From DATKKG01 sp035543015 (GTDB lineage Archaea > Thermoproteota > Nitrososphaeria > Conexivisphaerales > DTJL01), in contig DATKKG010000022.1 in the NCBI GenBank assembly GCA_035543015.1, positions 1 to 52,576 of the forward strand: DNA of 52,576 bases, written 5' to 3'. The notes beneath the pieces were generated by a model, which saw nothing but the letters and a program-made list of their open reading frames with translations, searched no databases and was not told where the DNA came from. The translations under genes were made by a program, and so were the position numbers. Positions 32,323 through 41,254 of the stretch are shown in pieces. Every line of letters starts with the position of its first letter. Within the stretch, counting starts at the first letter, position 1.

Positions 32323-33282
32323 TCATTTGTTCTTCAAAGCTGCAAGTTGGCGCTTCAGCTCGGGGACCACCTGGTAGAGGTCGCCTACCATGCCATAATC
32401 GCAGTTGGCGAAGATCGGGGCCCCCTTGTCGGTGTTGATCGCGACGATGGTGCCGGCCTCCTTCACGCCAGCCATGTGCTGAAGCTGACCCGAAATGCCG
32501 ATCGCCAGGTATATCTTGGGACGGACTTCGATCCCCGTCAGCCCTATATGCGCTTCTTCGGGCAGCCAGCCGAGGTCCGCTGACAGAGGCCTCGAACATC
32601 CCACCGAAGCCCCCATGATGTCGGCCAGGCCCTGTATCATGAGGAGGTCCTCCTTCTTCTTCAATCCACGTCCCACCGACACGATCCTCTCCGCCCTGGT
32701 CAGATCCAGGTTGCTCGACGGTCTCTCCTTCACCTCGACGATAGAGGTCAGCAGGGTTGGCGAGAACTCCACCTCGGTGACTTTGCCAGCCGTCGCGGAG
32801 CGCGCCGCCCTGGGATACGCCCTCGGCTTGACGCAGGCGACGACGTACCTCCCTGACAGGGCCGCCCTAGTCTTGACCCTCCCGCCGTAGCTGGGCCTTT
32901 CGACTACCAGCTCTTCACCCTGTAGCTGCACCGAGGCACAGTCGGACGCCGCCGGAGCCCCCAGCGCCGCCGCCAGCCTTCCTGCCACCACCTTCCCGTC
33001 CTTGGTCGACCCGACCAGCAGGATCGCCGTAGAGTGATCTGCCGTCGCTTGAGCCAGGGCCTGAGCCGCGGCCTCCGGGTGATCTCTGGCGACGGCCGGA
33101 GCCCTGAAAAGATAGACCTCCGAGGCGCCCTCCCATGCGACGGACGACGCGGTCGCAACCTTGTCGTCCCCGAGCACCACCGCGAAGCTTCTTCCTCCGG
33201 CCTGCGCGGCCAACGCCGTCGCCAGGCCCGTCAGCTCGTGCAGGAGCTCGTCGTCCTCTGAATAGAACAGCACGTCGACCAT
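32323..33282 (-). CDS. etfA: Electron transfer flavoprotein alpha subunit
   Basis: A 319-residue FAD-binding subunit. The C-terminal FAD domain is clear: GIEVRPKIYLAIGISGQLQH and IVAINTDKGAPIF, then ANCDYGMVGDLYQVVPEL. It sits 1 nt after etfB. The 204-nt stretch between its end and the convergent dehydrogenase gene (32119-32322) holds no gene I can support. Confidence 0.93.
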   Translation of the reverse strand: MVDVLFYSEDDELLHELTGLATALAAQAGGRSFAVVLGDDKVATASSVAWEGASEVYLFRAPAVARDHPEAAAQALAQATADHSTAILLVGSTKDGKVVAGRLAAALGAPAASDCASVQLQGEELVVERPSYGGRVKTRAALSGRYVVACVKPRAYPRAARSATAGKVTEVEFSPTLLTSIVEVKERPSSNLDLTRAERIVSVGRGLKKKEDLLMIQGLADIMGASVGCSRPLSADLGWLPEEAHIGLTGIEVRPKIYLAIGISGQLQHMAGVKEAGTIVAINTDKGAPIFANCDYGMVGDLYQVVPELKRQLAALKNK

Positions 33283-33283
33283 C

Positions 33284-34066
33284 CTAGCTCACCAGCCCCT
33301 CCCTGGCCAGCGAATCCACCAGCTTCGACACGGCCTCCGGCACCGTCCCTTCGAGCATGGCCCTGCGCCTCTCCCGGGACTTGGCGGAATACTCGATGAG
33401 CCTGTATCCCCCAGCGCCCAGATCCCGGGGGTCGATGCCAAGATCGGCCAGCGTGAAGGTCGACACGGGCTTCTTCATGGCGGCCATGATCTGGAGCAGC
33501 GTGGGGATCCTGGGGTCGTTGATCTCCCCCGTCACGGTAACGAAGGCCGGCAGCTTGGCCTCCACGACTTCAACCCTCTTCTCGAGCGCCCTCTCCGCCC
33601 TCACTGTCCCGTCCTTGACCTGCAGGGACTGGGCATAGGTTATCAGGGGCAGATGCAGCTTCTCCGCCAGCATGGGTGCGAGAAGAGAGGTGTACGAGTC
33701 GACCGAGCCTTCAGCGCAGATCAGAAGGTCGACGGGGCCCGCCTTCTCCAGCGCCCTGTGCAGGACTCTCGCGGTCGCCGCGGCGTCCATCTTGTAGAAG
33801 CTCTGGTCCTTGATGAGGATCGTCTGGTCCGCGCCCATGGCCATGACCTCCCTGAGGGACTTCACGGCCTCCTCGGGCCCGAGGGTCAGGGAGGTCACCT
33901 TTCCACCCCCAGCCGACCTCAGGACGAGCGCCGCTTCCAGTGCGGACCTGTCGAAGTCGCTTATCTTCCCGGGGACGCCCTCGAAGTTGACCTTGCCGCT
34001 CTCCCTGTCGACCTTGAGCTGGTTCTCGTCGTAGACGTGTTTCACGAGCACGACGATGTTGAGCAT
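33284..34066 (-). CDS. etfB: Electron transfer flavoprotein beta subunit
   Basis: A 260-residue ETF beta subunit. Recognisable parts are the N-terminal IVVLVKHVYDENQLKVD, the nucleotide-binding LTLGPEEAVKSLREVMAMGADQ, and VTVTGEINDPRIPTLLQIMAAMKKP, the recognition-loop region. With EtfA it carries electrons from acyl-CoA dehydrogenase. The gene lies 30 nt after the dehydrogenase gene and next to etfA. Confidence 0.93.
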   Translation of the reverse strand: MLNIVVLVKHVYDENQLKVDRESGKVNFEGVPGKISDFDRSALEAALVLRSAGGGKVTSLTLGPEEAVKSLREVMAMGADQTILIKDQSFYKMDAAATARVLHRALEKAGPVDLLICAEGSVDSYTSLLAPMLAEKLHLPLITYAQSLQVKDGTVRAERALEKRVEVVEAKLPAFVTVTGEINDPRIPTLLQIMAAMKKPVSTFTLADLGIDPRDLGAGGYRLIEYSAKSRERRRAMLEGTVPEAVSKLVDSLAREGLVS

Positions 34067-34096
34067 GGCCCGGGTCTCCCCCTACGAACAGCTGAG

Positions 34097-35308
34097 CTAT
34101 ATCCCCATTGGGTCGAAGCCCAGCGTCTGCCTGAGGAGCTGCCTTATGATGACCAGCCTCTGTATCTCGTTGGATCCTTCATAGACCTTGGTTATCTCCA
34201 CGTCCCGCAGCATCCTCTCTATGTGGGAATCCATGACGACGCCGACCCCGCCATGGATGCTTATCGCCTTGATCGCTGCGAACTCGGCCGCCTCCGTGGC
34301 ATACGCCTTCGCCATGGAAGCGGCGATGAGGTACTCCTTCCTCCCGGCATCCGCGAGGCAGGACGCCCAATACACCATGTGTCGGGCGCTCACCAGCTTC
34401 ATCAGCATGTCCGCCAGGTAGTTGTCGATGGCCTGCTGCTGTATCAGGAGCCTGTCGAACGTGCTCCTCTGCATCGCGTAGTTCAGGCTCTTCTCGAAGG
34501 CCGACTGGGCGATCCCCAGTGCCTGGGCCGCCACGCCGATCCTGGCGTGGTCGAAGGTCTCCATGGCTATCTTGAAGCCGTCCCCTTCGTTGCCCAGCCG
34601 GTTGGAATCGGGCACTTCGACGTTGTCCAACTGCAGCTCGACGATGGGCGAGCCCTTCAGCCCTGACTTGTTCATCTTCCTGGCCACGGAGAACCCCCGC
34701 ATCCCCTTCTCCAGGATGAAGAAGGTCAACCCCTTCCACCTCTCCTTCCTGCTGGGTGGCGGGCTGGTCCTCGTGAGCACCACGAAGTAGTCGGCGATGT
34801 CGCCGCCGCTGATGAACGCCTTCCTGCCGTTGAGAACCCACCTGTCGCCCCGCCTCTCGGCCCTGGTCTGGATTCCAGCCACGTCGCTCCCGGCCCCGGC
34901 CTCGGTGGTGGCATGGGCGGAGTGCTTCTCTCCCTTGGCCACCGGCGGGAGGTACCTCCCCTTCTGCTCCTCCGTTCCGAATAGCATTATGGGGACGGTG
35001 AACAATCCGTTGACGCCCACCAGGGTCATTATTGCAGGGTAGACGCGCCCGGCCTCTTCGCAGAAGATGGCCACTGATACCTGATCGCCTCCCTGGCCTC
35101 CGTATTCCTGGGGCACGGCTATCCCCTGGAGGCCCATCTCCCCCATCTTCTTCAGGAGGTCGTCGGGCACGCGGTCGTTCTCCTCTATCTCCGATACCCT
35201 CGGCTCCACCTCCTTCTCGAAGAACTCTCGAACGACCTTCCTGAACATCTCGTGCTCGGGCCTGAACGTGATCGCGTAGTCCCCGAGCTCCGCCAGCGGG
35301 AATACCAT
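34097..35308 (-). CDS. Acyl-CoA dehydrogenase
   Basis: A flavoenzyme making the trans-2-enoyl-CoA in the first step of beta-oxidation, 403 residues. Signatures include AHATTEAGAGSDVAGIQTRA, GRKAFISGGDIADYFVV and the C-terminal KVYEGSNEIQRLVI with the usual catalytic Glu position. ATG 35308 is 28 nt from the TATA-like GTTATATAC (35332-35342), the promoter of the acd-etfB-etfA operon. Chain-length preference cannot be read from sequence. Confidence 0.94.
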   Translation of the reverse strand: MVFPLAELGDYAITFRPEHEMFRKVVREFFEKEVEPRVSEIEENDRVPDDLLKKMGEMGLQGIAVPQEYGGQGGDQVSVAIFCEEAGRVYPAIMTLVGVNGLFTVPIMLFGTEEQKGRYLPPVAKGEKHSAHATTEAGAGSDVAGIQTRAERRGDRWVLNGRKAFISGGDIADYFVVLTRTSPPPSRKERWKGLTFFILEKGMRGFSVARKMNKSGLKGSPIVELQLDNVEVPDSNRLGNEGDGFKIAMETFDHARIGVAAQALGIAQSAFEKSLNYAMQRSTFDRLLIQQQAIDNYLADMLMKLVSARHMVYWASCLADAGRKEYLIAASMAKAYATEAAEFAAIKAISIHGGVGVVMDSHIERMLRDVEITKVYEGSNEIQRLVIIRQLLRQTLGFDPMGI

Positions 35309-35441
35309 GGCTCGCCGTTCCTTCGAATCTCGTTATATACGATTTTCAAGAAACCGTGACTCTACGCACGGCCTAGAGCAAGTTGGAGCGGATTTCGCGC
35401 ATGCTTTTATCCCCCTTCGCACTTGGAAGGCACGGATTCCC

Positions 35442-35822
35442 ATGACGCGGCGGCCTTCCAACTTTGGAGAGTACGTGGGACTGAGCGGGTACGACGTCGT
35501 CGGCGACAGGGTCGTCGTCAAGCTTCCACTGGAGGACAAGCACCTGAACCAGCTGGGCCTCGCCCACGGCGGCGCCATAGCCACCTTGGTCGACAATTCG
35601 ATGGGGCTGGCCTGCCTCTCGGCCTTCAAGAAGCCCCTTGTGACCGTGGAGTTCAGCGTCAACTTCGTCCGACCCGCCCACGCGGGAACTCTGACGGCGA
35701 CTTCACACGTCTACAGGAAGGGGGATCATCTTGCTTTCGCTGAGTGCGACGTAACCGACGGAAGCGGCCTCCTGGTTGCCAAGGCCTTCGGCACGTACAT
35801 GGCAGTGGAAAGGGCGCCCTAG
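35442..35822 (+). CDS. PaaI-type hotdog acyl-CoA thioesterase
   Basis: A 126-residue hotdog protein with the family core LAHGGAIATLVDNSMGLAC and VEFSVNFVRPAHAG, typical of PaaI thioesterases that hydrolyse acyl- or aryl-CoA. The frame is open from 35307, but ATG 35442 follows the TATA-like GCTTTTATC (35403-35411) and begins where the family begins. It is divergent from the acyl-CoA dehydrogenase operon, consistent with CoA recycling. The stop overlaps the Lrp gene by four bases. Confidence 0.88.
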   Translation: MTRRPSNFGEYVGLSGYDVVGDRVVVKLPLEDKHLNQLGLAHGGAIATLVDNSMGLACLSAFKKPLVTVEFSVNFVRPAHAGTLTATSHVYRKGDHLAFAECDVTDGSGLLVAKAFGTYMAVERAP

Positions 35823-36400
35823 ACCGCTGGCGTCTTGTCTGCAGGCGGAGGCGCCGGGCTGACGTAGTACGTCTCCTGGTACCTGTCGATCAGGCTCGTA
35901 GGGAACTTGGGAGCCGAGACCCAGTTCTTCAGGACTTCGATCCTGACGTCGATGATCCCTTCGTGCTTGAGCAGCCACTCCTTGAAAGCGGATATCTCGT
36001 CCATCTCCATGAAGAGGGCGTCTCCGATCACGTCGTACTCTCCCACCAGCTCCATGACCCATCCAACGTTGGGATGAGTCTTGACGGCCTCGACCACCTT
36101 GCTGTAGTTTCGACCACACCTGATGAAGAACACGGCCCCCACCATGCCCAGCTTCCTCACGTCCAAGAACGCTGTGAAGCCCTTGATCACACCCTTCGAT
36201 ACGAGCCCGTTGAACTTGTTCCTGACGGTGCTCAACGGCGTCCCGGTCTTCTCGGAGATCGCCGACAGGGTTTCGCGGGAGTTGTCGATGAGCACCCTGA
36301 GTATTCCCAATTCGGTCTTGTCCAAGTGCTTCTTGTCCAATACCGTCGCCTTTGAGGCATGCATCGAATTACCAATAATAACCTTTCCCTTTCCCAACAA
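35819..36400 (-). CDS. Lrp/AsnC family transcriptional regulator
   Basis: An HTH domain (LDKTELGILRVLIDNSRETLSAISEKTGTPLSTVRNKF) is followed by a RAM-like ligand domain. It is 193 residues from TTG 36400; ATG 36364 is an alternative and leaves the family core intact. A C-terminal proline-rich tail (SPAPPPADKTPAV) is unusual. Lying between thioesterase and proline dehydrogenase, it is a candidate regulator of acyl-CoA or proline catabolism; this is inferred. Confidence 0.88.
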   Translation of the reverse strand: MLGKGKVIIGNSMHASKATVLDKKHLDKTELGILRVLIDNSRETLSAISEKTGTPLSTVRNKFNGLVSKGVIKGFTAFLDVRKLGMVGAVFFIRCGRNYSKVVEAVKTHPNVGWVMELVGEYDVIGDALFMEMDEISAFKEWLLKHEGIIDVRIEVLKNWVSAPKFPTSLIDRYQETYYVSPAPPPADKTPAV

Positions 36401-36536
36401 CAGATGCGGGCATTTCCTGTCAAGTTAACCAGCCGATTAAATACCTCCTTGTAAAGCCGTCAGAGGCCCTCGAGGAGATCCCCCGCGAGCAAAGTATTTC
36501 TAGTGACGGCAGGGTCGTAACGACAGGCGAAGCCTC

Positions 36537-37388
36537 TTGGGCCTTATCGAGACGCTCTTCCTACCCATCGCCAAGCACTTCATCGCCGGCCCTACCCTCA
36601 ACGACGCGGTCATCACCTCCAAGGAGATGAACGGGCGCGGATTCAGGGTGATAGTCAACTTCCTCGGCGAGGAGATCAAGGACGAGAAGGAGCTCGAGCG
36701 GACCATGACCGAGTACCTCGCGATCTTCGACCAGATGGACCAGAACAAGATAGAGGGCTGCGTCTCCGTAAAGCCGACCCAGCTGGGGCTCACCATGGGC
36801 CTCGATCTCGCCGAAGGCAACCTCCACAGGATAGTCGAGAGGGCGAAAGCGTCCGGCAGGTATCTCTGGGTCGACATGGAGGGTTCCATGTACACGGGGC
36901 AGACTATCGACCTCTACCTCAAGGAGCTGAAGGGATATGACAGGATGGGCATCGCAATACAGGCCTACCTGCGGCGCACATCGGCCGACATTGACCGCCT
37001 CATCAGCGAGGGGGGCCAGGTGCGGCTCTGCAAGGGCGCCTACAACGAGCCGGCGGACCTAGCGTTCAAGGGCAAGCTCGAAGTGAAGCAGAACTACAGC
37101 GACATGATGAAGAAGCTCTTTTCGCAGAAGGCCTTCTTCGCCATCGCCACCCACGACGACAAGCTCCAGGACGAAGCCAAGGCGCTCGCCGGGAGCTCCC
37201 ATCCCAACTTCGAGTTCCAGATGCTAAGAGGGGTGAGGGAGGAGCTGGGGAGGAAGCTCATCGAGCAGGGCTACCAGCTTTCCGTCTACATTCCGTACGG
37301 GGCCAACTGGTTCCCCTACGGCATGAGGCGCATGAAGGAGAGGAAGCGAAACATCCTTCTCCTGTTCAGGTCCCTGTTCTCTGGCTGA
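36537..37388 (+). CDS. Proline dehydrogenase
   Basis: A FAD enzyme oxidising proline to pyrroline-5-carboxylate and passing electrons to quinone. The 283-residue monofunctional form shows VSVKPTQLGL, YLWVDMEGSMYT, IAIQAYLRRTSADI, VRLCKGAYNEP and IATHDDKL, the classic PRODH barrel motifs, ending YIPYGANWFPYGMRRMKER. TTG 36537 follows AAGTATTTC (36492-36500) by about 40 nt. The P5C dehydrogenase partner is not in the window. Confidence 0.93.
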   Translation: MGLIETLFLPIAKHFIAGPTLNDAVITSKEMNGRGFRVIVNFLGEEIKDEKELERTMTEYLAIFDQMDQNKIEGCVSVKPTQLGLTMGLDLAEGNLHRIVERAKASGRYLWVDMEGSMYTGQTIDLYLKELKGYDRMGIAIQAYLRRTSADIDRLISEGGQVRLCKGAYNEPADLAFKGKLEVKQNYSDMMKKLFSQKAFFAIATHDDKLQDEAKALAGSSHPNFEFQMLRGVREELGRKLIEQGYQLSVYIPYGANWFPYGMRRMKERKRNILLLFRSLFSG

Positions 37389-37655
37389 CGCGCCCGCGAT
37401 TGCGCACCAGCCTTCAATTCATGCGCTAGGGGCACCACGGCCCCTTGGATGCCAGCGCCCACGACGGATGCAACCGTGGCGGCCTCAAGGGACATGAACC
37501 GGCAATGACCATCTCGGCCACCAGAGTTCCCAGGCATTTCCTCCATCGATGAATCTGCTAGGGACAGCTTGCCGCTAGCGAAGCCTCGCAAGTATCTCGG
37601 CAGATTCCTGGAGAACTTATATACGCTAAAGTTCCTCATGTTTTGGTGACTGTCC
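37389..37655. other. Intergenic region without a supported gene
   Basis: A minus-strand ORF runs through here into proline dehydrogenase, but its composition and overlap argue against coding. The right end holds a strong TATA-like CTTATATAC (37616-37624), about 36 nt before the TTG of the 2-oxoacid oxidoreductase operon. Confidence 0.5.
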
Positions 37656-38216
37656 TTGCTCGAAATCCGGCTCTACGGGCGTGGAGGTCAGGGCATCGTC
37701 ACGGCGGCCGAGCTGCTCGTCAACGCGGTCCTCCGAGAGGGAAAGTGGGGGCAGAGCACCCCGTACTTCGGAGCAGAGAGGAGGGGCGCAGCGGTTTCGG
37801 CTACGGTTAGGGTGGCCGACACGCCGATTCGAGTCCATGGCCAGTCCAGCAACCCCGACGCCGTCGCGGTGTTCGAACACAACCTGATGGAGACCGTCGA
37901 CGTCACGTCCGGCCTCAAGAAGGGGGGTCTGCTTATCATCAACTCCCCTCATCCGCCGGAGCTCGCCGGCGACTTCAGGGTTGTCTCTGTGGACGCGACT
38001 CAGATCGCCCTCGACCGGGGGCTCGTCGTGTCGGGCTTCCCCTTCGTCAACGCCTCCATGGTGGGGGCCGTCGTCAAGGCCACGCAGGTCTGCTCTCTCG
38101 AATCCGCCCTGCAGGCGACCGCGGAAACCTGGAAGGGGGAGCTGGGCCAGAGGAACTGCGGCGCGCTACGGAGGGCTTACGAAACGACGCTTCTGGAAGG
38201 AGTGAAGGTGGCTTGA
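37656..38216 (+). CDS. 2-oxoacid:ferredoxin oxidoreductase gamma subunit
   Basis: A 186-residue gamma subunit with the N-terminal RLYGRGGQGIVTAAELLVNA and YFGAERRGAAVSATVRV motifs. It is the first gene of a four-gene operon (gamma, delta, alpha, beta), each overlapping or within a few bases of the next. The complex decarboxylates a 2-oxoacid to an acyl-CoA and reduces ferredoxin. Pyruvate versus branched-chain substrates cannot be separated here. Confidence 0.92.
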   Translation: MLEIRLYGRGGQGIVTAAELLVNAVLREGKWGQSTPYFGAERRGAAVSATVRVADTPIRVHGQSSNPDAVAVFEHNLMETVDVTSGLKKGGLLIINSPHPPELAGDFRVVSVDATQIALDRGLVVSGFPFVNASMVGAVVKATQVCSLESALQATAETWKGELGQRNCGALRRAYETTLLEGVKVA

Positions 38217-38473
38217 CGCAGAGGATGAAGGAAGTCCCGTTCTCGACGCCCACGGTGGGGTCCGGCGGCGACACGAGCAGCTGGAGGACCGAGAGGCCCG
38301 TGCTCGACGAGTCGAAGTGCATCAACTGCCTGTTCTGCTGGATGTACTGCCCGGAGGGTTCCATCAGGAGAGGGGAGAAGGTGGTCTACATCGATTACGA
38401 CTACTGCAAGGGCTGCGGCATCTGCATGAACGAATGCCCTCCCAAGGCCATCACCATGGTGAAGGAGGGGTGA
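38213..38473 (+). CDS. 2-oxoacid:ferredoxin oxidoreductase delta (ferredoxin) subunit
   Basis: An 86-residue ferredoxin-like subunit with two complete 4Fe-4S motifs, CINCLFCWMYCPEG and CKGCGICMNECPP. It wires electrons from the TPP subunit to ferredoxin. TTG 38213 overlaps the gamma stop by four bases. Confidence 0.93.
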   Translation: MTQRMKEVPFSTPTVGSGGDTSSWRTERPVLDESKCINCLFCWMYCPEGSIRRGEKVVYIDYDYCKGCGICMNECPPKAITMVKEG

Positions 38474-38476
38474 AGC

Positions 38477-39655
38477 TTGTCCAAGTACAAGGTGATGTCG
38501 GGGAACTACGGGATCGCCTACGGCGCCGCGCTTTCCAGGGTTGAGCTCGTCTCCGCCTACCCGATCACCCCGCAGACCTCGGTCGTAGAGAAGCTCTCGG
38601 AGATGGTCGAGACCGGCGCGCTGAAGGCCAAGCTGGTCCGCGTCGAGTCTGAGCACAGCGCCCTCGCAGCATGCATCGGGGGCGCGTCGGCTGGGGCCCG
38701 CTGCTTCACCGCGACCTCCTCCCATGGCCTTCTCTACATGAACGAAATGGTATTCTGGGCTGGCTACGCACGGCTGCCCATGGTCATGGCGGTCATCACC
38801 AGGTCGCTGGGGCCGCCGTGGGGAATCTGGTCCGAGCATACGGACCTGCTTGCTCAGCGGGACACCGGCTGGATCAGCATGATGGTCCAGACCAACCAGG
38901 AGGCCCTGGACAGCGTAATCCAGGCATATATGATCTCGGAGGACCCCGACGTCCATCTTCCGGTTATGATAGGTCTGGACGCCTTCATCGTCTCCCATAC
39001 TGCCGTCCCGGTGGACGTCCCCGACCAGGCGGCGGTGGATTCGTTCCTTCCCAAGAATAGGGTCCCGGGCTTCCTCCTCGACGTCGAGAATCCGAAGACG
39101 ATGGGGAACCTCGCCTACCCGGAATGGAACATGGAGTTCAGGTACCAGATGGAGGAGGCGATGAAAAGGGCCTCGCGGAAGATAGCCGAAGTGGACCGCA
39201 AGTTCCGAGAGGCGTTCGGCCGCTCCTACGGCGGCCTGGTGGAGCTGTATAGGATGGAGGACGCCAAGTACGCGGTCGTTGCCGCCGGGGCCCACGCCGG
39301 AGAAGCGAAGGAGGCCGTGGACCGTCTCAGGTCCAAGGGGGTCGACGCTGGCGTCGCCAGGGTCAGGGTCTTCAGGCCCTTCCCGAAGGAGGAACTCCGG
39401 GCCGCCTTGGGTGGCAAGAAGGGGGTCGCCGTGATCGACAGGGACCTCTCGCCAGGGCTTGGCGGCATCCTACGCTCGGAGCTCGCGGCCTCACTGTACG
39501 GCATGAAGAAGCCCCCGGTCATCAAGGGCTTCATCGCCGGGCTAGGGGGGAGGGACATCACGGTGGAGGACATCGAAGGGGCGGTCATGGAGGCCGTCAG
39601 CTCGGTGGAACAGGGAGAGGACAAATGGATCGGACTCAGGAGGGATAACCTGTAA
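38477..39655 (+). CDS. 2-oxoacid:ferredoxin oxidoreductase alpha subunit
   Basis: A 392-residue alpha subunit with the signature SAYPITPQTSVVEKL and VRVESEHSALAACIGGASAGAR, then FTATSSHGLLYMNEMVFWA. The C-terminal half is the transketolase-like domain II. It starts 3 nt after the delta gene and its TAA overlaps the beta ATG by one base. Confidence 0.93.
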   Translation: MSKYKVMSGNYGIAYGAALSRVELVSAYPITPQTSVVEKLSEMVETGALKAKLVRVESEHSALAACIGGASAGARCFTATSSHGLLYMNEMVFWAGYARLPMVMAVITRSLGPPWGIWSEHTDLLAQRDTGWISMMVQTNQEALDSVIQAYMISEDPDVHLPVMIGLDAFIVSHTAVPVDVPDQAAVDSFLPKNRVPGFLLDVENPKTMGNLAYPEWNMEFRYQMEEAMKRASRKIAEVDRKFREAFGRSYGGLVELYRMEDAKYAVVAAGAHAGEAKEAVDRLRSKGVDAGVARVRVFRPFPKEELRAALGGKKGVAVIDRDLSPGLGGILRSELAASLYGMKKPPVIKGFIAGLGGRDITVEDIEGAVMEAVSSVEQGEDKWIGLRRDNL

Positions 39656-40572
39656 TGGTGCTGAAAGTCAAGGACCTTCCCAACGAAGAGTACTGGCTCA
39701 GCGGGAACCCGTCCTGCCATGGGTGCCCCGCGGCCGTGGGCCTCCGGATGGCGTTGAAGGCTCTTGGCCCGAGGACGATAATGGTGGTGCCCGCCGGCTG
39801 CGCCACCATCATACAGGGGTCATTTCCGAAGACCTCTGCCCGGGTGCCTCTGCTCAACATCGCATTCGCGGCCGCGTCCTCCAGCGCATCTGGCGTGGTG
39901 GCGGCTCTTGAGCAGAAAGGAGTGACCGACATGAACGTGATGGTCTGGGCGGGCGACGGCGCGACCTCCGACATCGGCATGGCTTCCCTGAGCGGCGCCG
40001 CAGAGAGAAACGAGAACATGATCTACGTCTGCTACGACAACGAGGCCTACATGAACACCGGCATACAGAGGAGCAGCTCGACGCCCGTTGGCGCATGGAC
40101 GACAACGACTGTCACCGGCAAGGTGGAGGGGAAGAAGGACGTTCCATCGATAGTGCTCATGCATCGTGTGCCTTACGTCGCCACCGCCAGCGTGGCGTTT
40201 CCTCTGGACTTCGTCGAGAAAGTCCAGAAGGCGGCCAAGCTCCGGGGATTCAAATACATACATCTCCATGCACCCTGTCCGCCAGGGTGGAAGTTCTCCT
40301 CCGAAAAGACTATCGAGGTGGGCAGGCTCGCCGTCCAGACGGGCTCCTGGATCCTGTACGAGGTCGAAAACGGGGTCTACAAGCTGTCTACGCCCAGCCT
40401 CCCGTTCGTCAACAAGGAACGACGGAAACCCATCGACCTGTACCTGAAATCACAGGGCAGGTTCTCCAAGATGACCGAGGAGGGGAAGGCGAAGTTCGTC
40501 GAGGCCATAGACGAGAACTGGAGCTCGGTGGCCGAGCGCATGAAGGCAGGCCGCCTCTTTTCGCTACGATAG
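39655..40572 (+). CDS. 2-oxoacid:ferredoxin oxidoreductase beta (TPP) subunit
   Basis: The 305-residue thiamine-diphosphate subunit. The iron-sulfur cysteines appear as SCHGCPAAVG near the N-terminus and PAGCATI. The TPP-binding motif is GDGATSDIGMASLSGAAERN followed by YDNEAYMNTGIQRSSSTP. The C-terminus carries HAPCPPGW, with another conserved cysteine. It is the last gene of the operon. Confidence 0.93.
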   Translation: MVLKVKDLPNEEYWLSGNPSCHGCPAAVGLRMALKALGPRTIMVVPAGCATIIQGSFPKTSARVPLLNIAFAAASSSASGVVAALEQKGVTDMNVMVWAGDGATSDIGMASLSGAAERNENMIYVCYDNEAYMNTGIQRSSSTPVGAWTTTTVTGKVEGKKDVPSIVLMHRVPYVATASVAFPLDFVEKVQKAAKLRGFKYIHLHAPCPPGWKFSSEKTIEVGRLAVQTGSWILYEVENGVYKLSTPSLPFVNKERRKPIDLYLKSQGRFSKMTEEGKAKFVEAIDENWSSVAERMKAGRLFSLR

Positions 40573-40596
40573 TTTATTGAACACCTTCAATTTGGG

Positions 40597-41244
40597 ATGG
40601 GTTGGAGAGCCTTGAGCAAGCCCGCCGGCAGCACCTGGCACAGGCCCGCCTATGAAGTGCTCACCCTCCCCGTGCCCTTCCTGCTGTGGTACTTCGTGTT
40701 CAACGATCCGTTCCTGGGCGGGTTCTGGCCCACCATAACGGTCTCCTCCCTGATCCTACTCTCCCTTTCGCTGCCCAGGTTGTCGACGATGAAGATCAGG
40801 ATCACGTCGAAGGGCTTTCTCATCGGGGTCGGTTCGGCCCTCCTCATCTACGGCTTCTTCTGGCTGGGCTTCCATGTCGTCAGGGGGCTTCCGGGCTTCG
40901 CGCAGCAGGTCTCCTGGGTCTACCAGCTGAGGGGTGCGACTCCGATCTCTTTCATCGCCGCGGCCCTGCTGTTCCCCATAGGCCCCACCGAGGAGCTCTA
41001 CTGGAGGGGGCTCATACAGGGCCACTTCAACCGTTCCCTGTCCCCCACCAAGGGCCTCCTTCTGACCAGCGCCCTCTACACCCTGATCCACGTGTCCACA
41101 TTCAACCCGTCGCTCCTCCTTGTGGCGCTGATAGGAGGCCTGTTCTGGGGCTACCTCTACAACAGACTCGGGGACCTGTTCCCCGTCCTCGTGTCGCATG
41201 TGCTCTTCGATGAGCTGATCTTCGTCATACTCGTGATTCAGTGA
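40597..41244 (+). CDS. CPBP (CAAX-like) intramembrane protease
   Basis: A 215-residue protein with about six hydrophobic segments. ABI/CPBP motifs are in order: EELYWRG (EExxxR), a His in LYTLIHVSTF, and HVLFDELIF (HxxxD). ATG 40597 is about 22 nt after AGTTTATTG (40571-40579). Bacterial homologues process prenylated or membrane proteins; the archaeal substrate is unknown. It converges with the LLM gene. Confidence 0.88.
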   Translation: MGWRALSKPAGSTWHRPAYEVLTLPVPFLLWYFVFNDPFLGGFWPTITVSSLILLSLSLPRLSTMKIRITSKGFLIGVGSALLIYGFFWLGFHVVRGLPGFAQQVSWVYQLRGATPISFIAAALLFPIGPTEELYWRGLIQGHFNRSLSPTKGLLLTSALYTLIHVSTFNPSLLLVALIGGLFWGYLYNRLGDLFPVLVSHVLFDELIFVILVIQ

Positions 41245-41254
41245 GCAGGGGGCG

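Noticed and set aside
37316..37639. Minus-strand ORF of 107 codons between proline dehydrogenase and the oxidoreductase operon
   Set aside because: It overlaps the proline dehydrogenase 3' end, has no recognised motif and its start lies on the wrong side of the TATA box.
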